Below are positions 7,772-17,678 of a stretch of 64,000 bases of DNA, in pieces. Source of the stretch: Bacillota bacterium (GTDB taxonomy: Bacteria > Bacillota > Clostridia > Acetivibrionales > DSM-1351); the NCBI GenBank assembly GCA_023441625.1, contig JAEZOA010000136.1, positions 1 to 64,000 on the forward strand. The letters are read 5' to 3'. Under the pieces are notes generated by a model. It was not told where the DNA came from, ran no database searches, and worked only from the letters and a program-made list of their open reading frames with translations. The translations under genes were made by a program, and so were the position numbers. Position 1 is the stretch's first letter; each line of letters opens with the position of its first letter.

Positions 7772-10091
7772 ATATTCAGTATGGTTTAAATTATTTGCCA
7801 TATTATTATGTATAGCAGGAATGATAACTCTTGGCTTTGGTCTTTTGCGAGCTCCATATTTTGAGCTAGCAGTACAAAATGATGATTTTAAAGAAAGTAC
7901 AAGAAGCAAGGACCTTTTGCTTAACGCCTATTTACAAGTGTCAGATATTGCTTTTACATACAAGAATGAGGAATATATAAAATCCGGTGAAGCTATCAGC
8001 TCAGATGCTATTGCTAATAGGAGAAATGAGTTGTTTTTTGTAAGAGAAGATAATATAAGGAGAATTAATAATAAATATGGAATTTATGAGCCATACAATG
8101 AAGAATTAACTCAAAGTGAAGATGATTCTTCTAAAGCTGTACAAGCTATCCCTAAAGATGAAAGTAATCAGCTTTTTGACGTGCTGCATAAAGAGCGAGA
8201 TAAAGAAATTCAAGAGGTATTAAAAAAATATGATGAAGATGTGAAAAATATTAAATCAGTTTTAATAAACGAACAATTAGCTCAATATCATAGTATGTTA
8301 GAGAGCTTGAACCAATCAAATGGTATTTTTTATACGGTTTTAGAAGGTGACAAGGTAACTCTTTCAAATGTTAATGACTACTCCCTTGACTCAGCTGAAC
8401 CTTTCTACAAATCCCTCAGCTTATTTGATAAGGTTACAAAAAACAGCAGCCTCGCCTCCTACCCCAACCTTTACCACTCTGCCTATCAAAAAGATTACTA
8501 CCATAGTGCCTCTGATTTCCCAAATGATGCTGTAGTTTTTTTAGGCTTATCACTGGACAAATATAATTCAGAGCGTACAGCCTATAATAAAGATTGGAAT
8601 GAAGGAATTTTGGGTCTTAAAATGTCTATAATAGGTACTCTTGCCTTCCTTCTCGGGCTGATTTATATTATCTACTCATCTGGAAAACGAGTAGATAAGG
8701 ACGGTATACATTTGATATTTATAGACCATGTATATCTTGATATAGCCTTGGTAGTATCATCTTTAGCAATACTTGCATGCTTTTCTGCTTTGAATGGGAT
8801 TTATAGTTACTACTATCGAAATGGAATTTTAAATGATATCAACTTGTTTTTATCATATTGCGGTGCTATTATCGCTATAGGAACCTTTATAGGAATTACA
8901 TTTATCTGCATGTTCTCAAAAAAAGTTAAAAGACATGAGGTTATACGGCATACATTGATATTTAGGATCTTAAGCTGGATTAAGAATACATTTATATTTA
9001 AAGTCTGTCCTTGGATTATTGGAAAAATAAAAAACACCTTTACTACACTATCCTCTGTTTTTGATAAAAGCCCTCTTACAATAAGGCTTGTGCTTATTTT
9101 TGTGGCATATAGTGTTTTAATTCTAATTAGTATATCTCTTATTTGTAGTAGTGCATATAGCCGTGGTGGCACTGCTTTTATAATTGCTTTATTAGGTTTA
9201 GCTATGTTTTTTGGAGTTAATATTGCTGCAATCTATTTTTTACTAAAAACCTTCAAAATTATCAAAAATATTAAAGATGGAGCAGAAAGGATTCGCGCTG
9301 GTGAGCTATCCTATAATATTCCAGTTGAAGGTATTGCTGAGCTAAGACAGCTTTCAGAGACAATAAATAAAATCGCAGATGGTCTAAATACTGCTGTAAG
9401 CAGTCAAGTAAAGTCTGAGCGCATGAAAGCAGAACTTATTACTAACGTATCACATGATTTAAAAACTCCCCTGACCTCGATAATTACTTATGTAGATTTA
9501 TTAAAAAACGAAGGTCTACAATCAGAAAATGCTGATAAGTACTTAGGTATAATTGACACAAAATCTCAAAGGCTCAAAGCCTTGACAGAGGACTTATTTG
9601 AGGCAGCAAAAGCAAGCAGTGGCAATATAACAGTAAATTTTGAAAGGCTGGATGTTGTTTCACTGATTAATCAAGGCTTAGGTGAGCTATCAGATAAAAT
9701 TGAGGCTTCTGGTCTTACCTTTAGAGCAACTCTCCCCTCTGAAAAGCTTTTTGTTAATGCTGATGGAAAATTGCTCTGGAGAGTAATTGAAAACCTATTA
9801 TCTAATGTTTTTAAATATGCATTGCCTAATTCAAGAGTATATATTGAAGCTTTTGATAATGCAGGAACTGTAAAAATAATTATAAAAAACATATCTGCAT
9901 ATGAGCTCAATGTAAATGAAGAGGAGCTAATGGAGAGGTTTAAAAGAGGAGATTCTTCACGTCACAGCGAAGGCTCTGGTTTAGGACTATCTATTGCTAA
10001 AAGTCTAACTGAGCTTCAAGGTGGAAGCTTTAATATTGAAATTGATGGGGATTTGTTTAAGGCAAAAATAGAACTTGTGGGGTGTGAGTAA
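7746..10091 (+). CDS. Multi-pass sensor histidine kinase
   Basis: 781 aa from a TTG start inside the regulator gene. One N-terminal membrane span (about 12-35) is followed by a long outside domain of about 250 residues with a coiled-coil-like stretch (KERDKEIQEVLKKYDEDVKN). Then come several further spans (about 290-500), a HAMP-like linker (RIRAGELSYNIPVEG), the dimerisation domain with the phospho-acceptor His in NVSHDLKTPLTSI, and an ATPase domain with N box NLLSNVFKYA and glycine box GSGLGLSIAKSL. The architecture is VanS-like at the C-terminus, but the membrane part is unusually large. The ligand is unknown. Its stop overlaps the start of the lipoprotein gene (TAATG), suggesting that all three products work together. 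Confidence 0.95.
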   Translation: MDTKSKKYRYSVWFKLFAILLCIAGMITLGFGLLRAPYFELAVQNDDFKESTRSKDLLLNAYLQVSDIAFTYKNEEYIKSGEAISSDAIANRRNELFFVREDNIRRINNKYGIYEPYNEELTQSEDDSSKAVQAIPKDESNQLFDVLHKERDKEIQEVLKKYDEDVKNIKSVLINEQLAQYHSMLESLNQSNGIFYTVLEGDKVTLSNVNDYSLDSAEPFYKSLSLFDKVTKNSSLASYPNLYHSAYQKDYYHSASDFPNDAVVFLGLSLDKYNSERTAYNKDWNEGILGLKMSIIGTLAFLLGLIYIIYSSGKRVDKDGIHLIFIDHVYLDIALVVSSLAILACFSALNGIYSYYYRNGILNDINLFLSYCGAIIAIGTFIGITFICMFSKKVKRHEVIRHTLIFRILSWIKNTFIFKVCPWIIGKIKNTFTTLSSVFDKSPLTIRLVLIFVAYSVLILISISLICSSAYSRGGTAFIIALLGLAMFFGVNIAAIYFLLKTFKIIKNIKDGAERIRAGELSYNIPVEGIAELRQLSETINKIADGLNTAVSSQVKSERMKAELITNVSHDLKTPLTSIITYVDLLKNEGLQSENADKYLGIIDTKSQRLKALTEDLFEAAKASSGNITVNFERLDVVSLINQGLGELSDKIEASGLTFRATLPSEKLFVNADGKLLWRVIENLLSNVFKYALPNSRVYIEAFDNAGTVKIIIKNISAYELNVNEEELMERFKRGDSSRHSEGSGLGLSIAKSLTELQGGSFNIEIDGDLFKAKIELVGCE

Positions 10092-11791
10092 TGGAGCAAA
10101 ACTTCGAAATAGTACAAAAAATGAAACAAAAACTTAGCGTTATTGTTTTAGGAGCCATAATATTATTATCCTTGGTCAGCTGCACCGCATGCAGCTTTCC
10201 TTCCATTAATCCATTTGAGAAAAATATCTCAACATCGTCAATGTCCATGGATTATGATAGTTTTAGTGGACAAAAAGCAACAACTCTTTCATTAAAAGAA
10301 AATGAAAGTATAGATGTTGAAATAGATATTGTCACTAAGGGTGGTAAAATTAGTTTATCCATTGTTAATGAAGATAGCAAATCTATATATAAAGGTATAG
10401 ATATACCCACTTCTGCTTTTTCAGTTACTCTTAATGAAAAAGGAAAATATGAGATCACAGTAAATGGAGAAAAACATAAAGGTAGTTTCTCTGTTTTTTG
10501 GAAAAAAGGTGAAACTACAAAAATTAATAAAAGTAACCAAATGAGTATTTATATTTCTCAATATGATACTCTATTATTAGATGCTGTTAAAGAATTCAAT
10601 TCAATAAATATAAACAGTCCAATAGTAGCAAATAAACTTGATTACTCTAAAGGTATGGAAGAACCAAGAAAGAAAATTATAACAGAAATTATGGCTGGTG
10701 AAGGCCCAGATATTATCTATGCATCCAATGAAAGAATGTTTCCTTCAATTAGAAAAATGTTTGAGTCTGGTGCATTTTGTGATTTAAATAGTCTTATTAA
10801 AAAAGATTTGGATTTTAACTTATCTGACTACAATCAGACTGTTCTTGATTCAGGTATAATAAATGGCAAGAGATATGTAATTCCTCTTAGCTACACTATA
10901 CCATCACTATGGACAACAAAGAAAATACTTGATAGAAACAATATTCATATAGATAGTTCAAAATGGACCTGGAAGGATTTTTTCAGTGAAGCAAAAAAAT
11001 ATATGGATAAGCACAATGGGGAAAAGAAGTATTTCGTTGGATTTCCCTACGACGAACCACAGTATATCATGAGTGACTTATGCGGTGAACTTGTGGATTA
11101 TAAAAACAAAAAAACAAATTTTAATTCACCTAAGTTTATTTCTTTTTTACAAGATTATAAAGCAATTAGTGCCTCGGTTTGTCCTAACGATGAAATTACT
11201 ACACTAGATAAATTAAACAATCAATTAAAAAATGACTCAATTGTAACAATTAGTACAGACGGTTACATTAGTCCATATCATGTATATAGTTTAAATTCAA
11301 TATTAACAGAAAGATTTAGTGAAGAATTATTTCTTCTCAACAATCCATCACTTGATGAGAGCTCACCTAAATCCGCATATCCTACGAGTATGATTGGGGT
11401 TAACTCAAACTCTAAGTTTAAAGAAGAAGCCTTTGAGTTTATTAAGCTATTGCTATCTGATAATTATCAAAGTATTGGTATGTATTTAAGTAGTATTCCA
11501 GTAAATATTAAAGGGTATGCAAATTCAGTAGACAGCTACGCTGCAGCTGGTGTGAGAGGAAATAGCGAAATGTATTTGGGTACTAATATCGAATCTTCTG
11601 TTCCACTTCCAGCTGAAGTAGTTAAAAATATGAATGAGGTTATATCAAGTATTAATACCTGTAAACTTGTAGATCCAAGAATAGCTGACATAGCGAGTTC
11701 AGAGGTAACTGAATACCTCAATAGCAATAGGTCTGCAGAGGCTACTGCAAAGAGAATAGATGAGAAAGTAATGATATATTTGAATGAGTAG
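10091..11791 (+). CDS. Extracellular solute-binding lipoprotein with N-terminal beta domain
   Basis: 566 aa with a signal peptide (start at 10091, or ATG at 10124) and lipobox LLSLVSC, so a lipid-anchored outer-face protein. Residues about 45-140 form a separate beta-rich domain (for example EKGKYEITVNGEKHKGSFSV). From about 150 it follows the family 1 extracellular solute-binding fold, with EIMAGEGPDIIYASN, the hinge region GKRYVIPLSYTIPSLW and the late motif AFEFIKLLLSD. These proteins normally feed an ABC sugar importer, but no permease or ATPase gene is here. It is co-transcribed with the two-component pair (start overlaps the kinase stop), so I infer that it senses a solute, possibly a carbohydrate, for the kinase. 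Confidence 0.88.
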   Translation: MEQNFEIVQKMKQKLSVIVLGAIILLSLVSCTACSFPSINPFEKNISTSSMSMDYDSFSGQKATTLSLKENESIDVEIDIVTKGGKISLSIVNEDSKSIYKGIDIPTSAFSVTLNEKGKYEITVNGEKHKGSFSVFWKKGETTKINKSNQMSIYISQYDTLLLDAVKEFNSININSPIVANKLDYSKGMEEPRKKIITEIMAGEGPDIIYASNERMFPSIRKMFESGAFCDLNSLIKKDLDFNLSDYNQTVLDSGIINGKRYVIPLSYTIPSLWTTKKILDRNNIHIDSSKWTWKDFFSEAKKYMDKHNGEKKYFVGFPYDEPQYIMSDLCGELVDYKNKKTNFNSPKFISFLQDYKAISASVCPNDEITTLDKLNNQLKNDSIVTISTDGYISPYHVYSLNSILTERFSEELFLLNNPSLDESSPKSAYPTSMIGVNSNSKFKEEAFEFIKLLLSDNYQSIGMYLSSIPVNIKGYANSVDSYAAAGVRGNSEMYLGTNIESSVPLPAEVVKNMNEVISSINTCKLVDPRIADIASSEVTEYLNSNRSAEATAKRIDEKVMIYLNE

Positions 11792-11836
11792 TAGAAGACA
11801 ATATCACCAGCAGATATTTTCCAAAGCGGTTTTTAC

Positions 11837-12016
11837 TCATTTATTAAAATGTATTAGTATCTTTTGACATCTTAATTTCAGTTGTACATATTTGTTTTTT
11901 GTTTCACTAAAAGGATTTAAATTTATTCCTTTATGAGACATTTCGAAATTAGTTTTTGAAACTTTACAAATATCTTCATATGATATATAACCATCATCTT
12001 TATCAACCATAAACAT
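11837..12016 (-). CDS. Doubtful 59-aa ORF
   Basis: An open frame from ATG 12016 (or 12010) to TGA at 11837. It includes VDKDDGYISYEDI, which resembles a poor EF-hand loop, and a basic C-terminal end. Only a weak AGGA precedes the start. It could be a gene fragment; the function was not recognised. Confidence 0.25.
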   Translation of the reverse strand: MFMVDKDDGYISYEDICKVSKTNFEMSHKGINLNPFSETKNKYVQLKLRCQKILIHFNK

Positions 12017-12080
12017 ATCCTATTCTTAGGGTTTTATATTATAGTTTATGATTAATAGTGCTTTATTTATTCATTATTTA

Positions 12081-12113
12081 ACAATAAGAGGTGAATAACT
12101 CACCTCTTATTGT
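12081..12113. terminator. Hairpin terminator between convergent units
   Basis: ACAATAAGAGGTGA pairs perfectly with TCACCTCTTATTGT around a five-base loop. On the plus strand it is followed by AATTTTATTT, on the minus strand by a poorer T-run. It can end plus-strand transcripts from the sensor operon and abuts the stop codon of the small gene at 12118. Confidence 0.7.
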
Positions 12114-12117
12114 AATT

Positions 12118-12264
12118 TTATTTAGCAAAAGTAGTAATTAACTTATTAGCTTTCCTTTTTGCCTTTTCATATTTATTATGATTTTCATTCTTTCCAATTT
12201 TAATTATATTTCTTATCCTATTAATGGGTGATTCCGATTTTATAATTGCTTTTATTCTAGGCAT
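12118..12264 (-). CDS. Small basic peptide, 48 aa
   Basis: ATG at 12264 is preceded by AAGAAGGTG at about seven bases. The 48-residue product (begins MPRIKAIIKSESPINRIRNI) is strongly basic, Lys/Asn-rich and helical, with no membrane span or cysteine. A terminator-like hairpin follows directly. The good SD and the hairpin favour a real small gene. The charge would suit nucleic-acid binding, but that is speculation. Confidence 0.45.
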   Translation of the reverse strand: MPRIKAIIKSESPINRIRNIIKIGKNENHNKYEKAKRKANKLITTFAK

Positions 12265-12346
12265 AATGTACACCTTCTTTCTATAGGAGTAACTAATTAT
12301 CTTATAATAATTATAACATAATAAAAAACCGCTTACAATATATGTA

Positions 12347-13207
12347 TTATGCTTTCAATCTTAACAACTCTATTTCAAAATAATATAGTAAGTTTTTTAT
12401 TATATATTGGTCAAATAAATTACAAACACTATAATATTTTATCAATATACTTATATTTTTATCTGGAAAAAATTCCGAAGTAGCAACTAAATGATATACT
12501 TCATAATCTTTTCTTTTGAAATAATAAGAAATATCTTTCTCTAATCTAAATTTAAGTTCTGAAATTTCCCTTCTACTTAAATTGAATTCCTGGCTTATTT
12601 TATTTACTAATAAATTAATTTGGTTATTTGTATATGTAGATACATCTACTTTAACTTCAATGTTTTTCATCTCAAAGTATTTAACCAATAAAATCTCAAA
12701 TTCATTTACAAAATTAAACTTCCCCGTCAAATTTGATTTTATATTAGCATTTACAATTCTCTCTTTAAAATAATCTATACAGTCATAAGAAGATTGTATC
12801 CCTTTTTCTAAAGAACAAATATAATCACCCTGAATTTTTACAGTTTCGGTTGTTTCCTCTTTAATAAATTTTGTTCCCAGAAATCCAAATTCTTTGAATA
12901 CATATCCAGATATAATATAGTTGTCTATAAATATAGTAAATATAAGCGCCATTATTGAAAATACGACAACTGACCATGTTTGTGCAGTTAGCCCCCATAA
13001 GCCTTTATCACAAAGCCCAACTAAATTAACATTCCGAAGTATAATAACAAAAACAATACACATAGTGGAGTAATATATTCTTTTTACTTTTGAAGTTCTG
13101 TCAAAGTCGGAAAATATAGCAATAAATATAGAATAAAAAAGAAATATAATAGGGAGGATAAAGAAATAATTTGATGAGAAAAAATCAACTGTTGATAAAA
13201 TAGTCAT
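12347..13207 (-). CDS. Unknown membrane protein with cytoplasmic C-terminal domain
   Basis: 286 aa from ATG 13207, chosen for AAGGAG seven bases upstream (an in-frame ATG at 13231 lacks an SD). Three membrane spans occupy roughly residues 13-37, 48-68 and 82-105. The remaining ~175 residues are charged and helical (EFNLSRREISELKFRLEKDI), ending LLYYFEIELLRLKA. No enzymatic motif was recognised. It is very AT-rich, stands alone between the small peptide gene and the activase, and looks like accessory content. Confidence 0.65.
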   Translation of the reverse strand: MTILSTVDFFSSNYFFILPIIFLFYSIFIAIFSDFDRTSKVKRIYYSTMCIVFVIILRNVNLVGLCDKGLWGLTAQTWSVVVFSIMALIFTIFIDNYIISGYVFKEFGFLGTKFIKEETTETVKIQGDYICSLEKGIQSSYDCIDYFKERIVNANIKSNLTGKFNFVNEFEILLVKYFEMKNIEVKVDVSTYTNNQINLLVNKISQEFNLSRREISELKFRLEKDISYYFKRKDYEVYHLVATSEFFPDKNISILIKYYSVCNLFDQYIIKNLLYYFEIELLRLKA

Positions 13208-13320
13208 AAGTTGTCTCCTTAATATTTCCATTATATAAAAACAACAAATAGATAGTCAACAATTTTTATCAAATTTGTAATAATATTATATATTAGGTAT
13301 TAAATTCAATCATTATAAGC

Positions 13321-13369
13321 GTAATACAAAAAGAAGGTATAAAAGCAAACTTACGGCCTTCATACCTCT
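13321..13369 (-). terminator. Probable terminator after the activase gene
   Basis: On the minus strand AGAGGTAT (13369-13362) pairs with ATACCTTCT (13340-13332) with one bulge, and TTTTTG follows. It lies 35 bases past the stop codon. Confidence 0.5.
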
Positions 13370-13403
13370 AATTTTATTATCATAGAAAGCTTTTTATTCA
13401 CCC

Positions 13404-16400
13404 CTACGCCTGCTTTTCTATCTCTTCATTAATAATATCCTTTATGTCTGGCTCTTCCTTCAAATTCTTAAAAGCTACAGACATCATGAGCTTTATTCTA
13501 TTTAACTGATTTACTTCACTTGCACCCGGATCATAATCAACTGCAACGATATTTGATTCTGGATATCTTCTGCGGAGCTCTTTTATCATGCCTTTTCCCG
13601 TTACATGGTTTGGTAAGCAAGCGAAAGGCTGCATACAAACAATATTGCCAGCACCACTTTTTATAAGTTCAATCATTTCCGCTGTCAAGAACCAGCCTTC
13701 ACCTGTTTGATTTCCAAGAGAAAGTATTTCTGAGGCACTGTTTGCTAAATGATATATAGAGTGAGGAGCCTCAAACCTTTTACTTTTACGCAGGTAATTC
13801 TTCATGTGACGTCTATACCATTCAATACCAAATATAACTAAGTTATTAATTATTAACTTTTTAAAGGTTCCTGACAGTTTTTTATACTTGAAATTAGCAT
13901 CATAAGCACAGTATAGGAAGAAATCAATAAGGTCAGGCATTACTGCCTCAGCCCCTTCATTCTCAACTACCTGAACCACATTATTATTAGCATCTGGATG
14001 GAACTTTACCAATATCTCACCCACAAGGCCAACTCGTGGCTTAACAATGTCCTGTAGCTCTATTTCATCAAACTCTTTAATAATGTTTTTTATATTCCTT
14101 TTAAAGCTGCCTCTCTTATCCTCATAAATAGAAGCAATACATACCTTTGCCCACTTATTATAGAGTTCATTAGCAGAGCCTGGTACCTTTTCATATGGTC
14201 TTACCCTATAAAGTACTCTCATGAAAAGGTCACCATACACAAGACCTTTGAAAGCTAAATCAATCAACTTATATGACAATTTAAAACCAGGTTGGCTTTC
14301 CATTCCTGAAGCATTAAGCGATATAACCGGAATTTGGTGCATCCCTGCTTCTGTCAATGCCTTTCTAAGGAAGCCTATATAGTTTGTGGCACGGCAGCCC
14401 CCTCCTGTTTGTGTAATTAATACAGAGGTATTGTTCAAATCAAATTCTCCTGATTTTAGTGCATGTATTATCTGTCCTACTACTATAATTGAAGGATAGC
14501 AAGCGTCATTATTAACATATTTGAGCCCCTCCTCCACTGCAGCAGTATCAACCTCTGGTAACACAACAATATTGTATCCTGCAGTTTTAAAAGCTGGTTC
14601 AATAAACTGGAAATGTATAGGAGACATTTGTGGAGCTAATATTGTATGCTTCTCCTTCATTTCTTTTGTAAATAAAATTCTTTCAAATCTGCTGTGCTTA
14701 TGTTGATGCTTAACTTCTTTTTTATCTCGTTCCTCAATTGCTGCAACCAGGGATCTGATTCTGATTCTGGCAGCACCTAAGTTATTTCCCTCATCTATCT
14801 TCAAAACAGTATAAATATTATCATTTGATTTTAGTATTTCTTGAACCTGATCAGTAGTAACAGCGTCTAGTCCACAACCAAAGGAATTTAATTGTATCAT
14901 TTCAAGTTCTAGATATTCATTTACTACATTTGCAGCAGCATAAAGTCGTGAGTGATATTTCCACTGATCAACTACTCTCAGAGGTCTCTCAATACTGCCT
15001 AAATGAGCTATTGAATCCTCCGTAAATACAGCAAAGCCATGAGATGCAATTATTTGAGGGATTCCATGGTGTATCTCAGGGTCAATATGATATGGTCTAC
15101 CTGCCAATACTATACCCTTTTTACCATTGTCTCTGAGGTACTTTAGTGTTTCCTCTCCCTTTTGCTTTATATCTCTTTTAGCATTTTCATCTTCAGCCCA
15201 AGCTTTATCAACTGCGTCTTTTATTTCACCCTTAGAAATATTAAATTCTTTACCTAATATCTCAAATAGTCTATCCTTTAGCTTTTCTTTATTATCATAA
15301 GGTAGAAAGGGTTTGAAAAATTTAATGTTATTTTCTTTAAGTATATCCATATTATTTTTTATAGCTTCTGGATATGAGGTTACAATCGGACAATTATAGT
15401 GATTATCCGCTCCTTCATCTTCCACCATCTCATATGGTATACATGGATAAAATATAAAGTTTACTTTCTTGTTTACCAAGCTCATTATATGCCCATGTAC
15501 CAACTTTGCAGGATAGCACACTGATTCTGATGGCATTGTCTCTATACCTAGTTCATAAATTTTCTTTGAAGAACGAGGTGAAAGCTCAACTCTGAACTTT
15601 AACTGATCAAAGAAGGTAAACCAGAAAGGATAATTTTCATACATATTAAGAACACGAGGTATACCAACTGTACCTCTTGTGTACTCAACAGCATTTGTTT
15701 GCTTGTAACCAACTATTCTTTTATATTTATAATCATACAAATTGGGAACATCTTCATAAAAGCTTTCTATTCCTGCCCCTCTCTCACATCTATTACCTGA
15801 AACAAACCTACTACCATCATTAAACTGATTTATTGTAAGAAGGCAGCTATTATTGCAAAGTTTACATCTCTGCAGTTCAGTACTAAAGTCAAAACTATCC
15901 AAGTTGTCTTTTGATAAAAGTGTTGTCTCTTTTCCAGTGTACCTTTCCTTGGATATCAGAGCTGCTCCAAAAGCTCCCATTAAACCGGCTATATTCGGTC
16001 TTACCGCTTCTCTTTCTGAGATTATTTCAAAGCTGCGTAAAACTGCATCATTTAAGAAGGTACCACCTTGAACAATAATTTTTTTTCCCATGTCCTTTGG
16101 GTCACGAATTTTTATAACCTTGAGTAGGGCATTTTTTATAACTGAGTATGAAAGACCTGCCGAAATGTCCCCTACCTGGGCACCTTCTTTTTGTGCTTGC
16201 TTTACTCTGGAATTCATAAATACCGTACAACGAGAACCCAAGTCAACTGGTTTCTCTGAAAGCAATGCCTGATCAGCAAAATCCTCAACAGAAGTATTGA
16301 GAGATTTTGCAAAGGTTTCAATAAACGAACCACAACCGGAGGAACATGCTTCATTGAGCATTATACTATCAATAATTCCATCCTTTATCTTCAAGCATTT

Positions 16401-17678
16401 CATATCCTGCCCACCAATATCAAGGATAAAATCAACTCCAGGCAGGAAAAAATCAGCTGCTTTAAAGTGAGCTATTGTTTCAATCTCACCAATATCTACT
16501 TTTAGCGCGGCCTTAATTAAGCCTTCACCATAACCAGTAACAGTAGAATTAACAATTTTAGCTTCAGGAGGTAATTGTGAATAAATATCTTTAAGAATTT
16601 TTACAGAAGAATTTAAAGGGCTACCCTCATTACCACCATAATATGAGTAAAGTAGTTCTCCCTCTGTATTTATTAATACTGCTTTTGTAGTAGTTGAGCC
16701 AGCATCAATACCAAAAAAGCAATCGCCTTTATAATCCTTAAGTGATACCTTATTGATAGAATTTTGAGCATGTCTGGCTCTAAATTCATCTAGCTCCTTT
16801 TGGTCGTTAAACAGAGGATTAAGTCTTTCTACCTCGTGAACTGAAATCGTGTTTATATTTGGAAGTTTCTCTTTTAAAGTTTTAAAAGATATTGTCTTTC
16901 CTTCTTTTGAAGATAAAGCAGCACCAATAGCCACAAATATTTGAGAATTTTCAGGAAAAATAACTTCTTCAGGCTTTAAATCCAGTGTAATCTCAAATCT
17001 CTTTCTAAGCTCAGAAAGGAAATACAGAGGTCCCCCTAAAAAAGCGATATTGCCTTTAATTGGCTTACCGCATGCTAATCCACTTATTGTCTGGTTAACT
17101 ACTGACTGAAATACAGATGCAGCAACATCCTCTTTAGCTGCGCCTTCATTCAATAAGGGTTGAATATCAGTTTTAGCAAAAACGCCACATCTTGCAGCAA
17201 TTGGATATATTACTCTACAGCTTTTTGCGAATTCATTTAACCCCATTGCATCTGTCTGCAACAGCGTTGCCATCTGATCAATGAAGGAACCTGTACCACC
17301 TGCGCAGGTACCATTCATTCTCTGCTCAAGCCCACCTGTAAAGTAAGTTATTTTTGCATCCTCCCCACCAAGCTCAATAGCAACATCTGTTTTAGGAATA
17401 AGTGTTTGAACCGCCTCAGACCCTGCAATTACTTCCTGAATAAAATCAAGCTCAAGCCATTGAGATACTAATAATCCACCAGAACCAGTAATCATAATAC
17501 TACATTCTTCTTGATAAAAACGCTCACAGGTCTCATCCATTAATTCAAAAATCGTTTTTCTAATATCTGAATAATGTCTTTGATATTTTGAATAAAGTAT
17601 ATTATTACTTTTGTCTAGCACAACTATTTTTACAGTAGTAGATCCTACATCCAGCCCCACATGATAAATCTTCTTCAT
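13404..17678 (-). CDS. Giant 2-hydroxyacyl-CoA dehydratase activase-like protein (tandem BadF ATPase, DUF2229)
   Basis: 1424 aa from ATG 17678. Two BadF/HgdC-type ATPase domains stand in tandem: the first has HVGLDVGSTTVKIVVLD, ELGGEDAKI and the cluster Cys in NGTCAGGTGSF; the second has FFGIDAGSTTTKAVLI, DIGGQDMKCLKI and NEACSSGCGSF. After residue ~630 follow a Cys motif (CKLCNNSC), the DUF2229 region (SESVCYPAKLVHGH) and a C-terminal part related to the dehydratase subunits (CYPSIIVVGQI, GGCRATNYIGFLR). HgdC homologues are 4Fe-4S ATPases that reduce 2-hydroxyacyl-CoA dehydratases; this fused form is common in clostridia and its substrate is unknown. No dehydratase gene is adjacent. The start codon has no nearby SD; a hairpin element separates it from AAGGAG. 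Confidence 0.9.
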   Translation of the reverse strand: MKKIYHVGLDVGSTTVKIVVLDKSNNILYSKYQRHYSDIRKTIFELMDETCERFYQEECSIMITGSGGLLVSQWLELDFIQEVIAGSEAVQTLIPKTDVAIELGGEDAKITYFTGGLEQRMNGTCAGGTGSFIDQMATLLQTDAMGLNEFAKSCRVIYPIAARCGVFAKTDIQPLLNEGAAKEDVAASVFQSVVNQTISGLACGKPIKGNIAFLGGPLYFLSELRKRFEITLDLKPEEVIFPENSQIFVAIGAALSSKEGKTISFKTLKEKLPNINTISVHEVERLNPLFNDQKELDEFRARHAQNSINKVSLKDYKGDCFFGIDAGSTTTKAVLINTEGELLYSYYGGNEGSPLNSSVKILKDIYSQLPPEAKIVNSTVTGYGEGLIKAALKVDIGEIETIAHFKAADFFLPGVDFILDIGGQDMKCLKIKDGIIDSIMLNEACSSGCGSFIETFAKSLNTSVEDFADQALLSEKPVDLGSRCTVFMNSRVKQAQKEGAQVGDISAGLSYSVIKNALLKVIKIRDPKDMGKKIIVQGGTFLNDAVLRSFEIISEREAVRPNIAGLMGAFGAALISKERYTGKETTLLSKDNLDSFDFSTELQRCKLCNNSCLLTINQFNDGSRFVSGNRCERGAGIESFYEDVPNLYDYKYKRIVGYKQTNAVEYTRGTVGIPRVLNMYENYPFWFTFFDQLKFRVELSPRSSKKIYELGIETMPSESVCYPAKLVHGHIMSLVNKKVNFIFYPCIPYEMVEDEGADNHYNCPIVTSYPEAIKNNMDILKENNIKFFKPFLPYDNKEKLKDRLFEILGKEFNISKGEIKDAVDKAWAEDENAKRDIKQKGEETLKYLRDNGKKGIVLAGRPYHIDPEIHHGIPQIIASHGFAVFTEDSIAHLGSIERPLRVVDQWKYHSRLYAAANVVNEYLELEMIQLNSFGCGLDAVTTDQVQEILKSNDNIYTVLKIDEGNNLGAARIRIRSLVAAIEERDKKEVKHQHKHSRFERILFTKEMKEKHTILAPQMSPIHFQFIEPAFKTAGYNIVVLPEVDTAAVEEGLKYVNNDACYPSIIVVGQIIHALKSGEFDLNNTSVLITQTGGGCRATNYIGFLRKALTEAGMHQIPVISLNASGMESQPGFKLSYKLIDLAFKGLVYGDLFMRVLYRVRPYEKVPGSANELYNKWAKVCIASIYEDKRGSFKRNIKNIIKEFDEIELQDIVKPRVGLVGEILVKFHPDANNNVVQVVENEGAEAVMPDLIDFFLYCAYDANFKYKKLSGTFKKLIINNLVIFGIEWYRRHMKNYLRKSKRFEAPHSIYHLANSASEILSLGNQTGEGWFLTAEMIELIKSGAGNIVCMQPFACLPNHVTGKGMIKELRRRYPESNIVAVDYDPGASEVNQLNRIKLMMSVAFKNLKEEPDIKDIINEEIEKQA

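Larger units (their letters stand above)
11792..12346. other. Intergenic region with two short ORFs and a hairpin
   Basis: 555 bases after the sensor operon. They hold a 59-codon minus-strand ORF (11837-12016), a hairpin (12081-12113) and a 48-codon minus-strand gene candidate (12118-12264). Nothing else was recognised. Confidence 0.5.

Noticed and set aside
11964..12016. EF-hand or dockerin-like motif in the 59-codon ORF
   Set aside because: The loop VDKDDGYISYED lacks Asp at position 1 and the normal spacing; a single poor match is not evidence of calcium binding.
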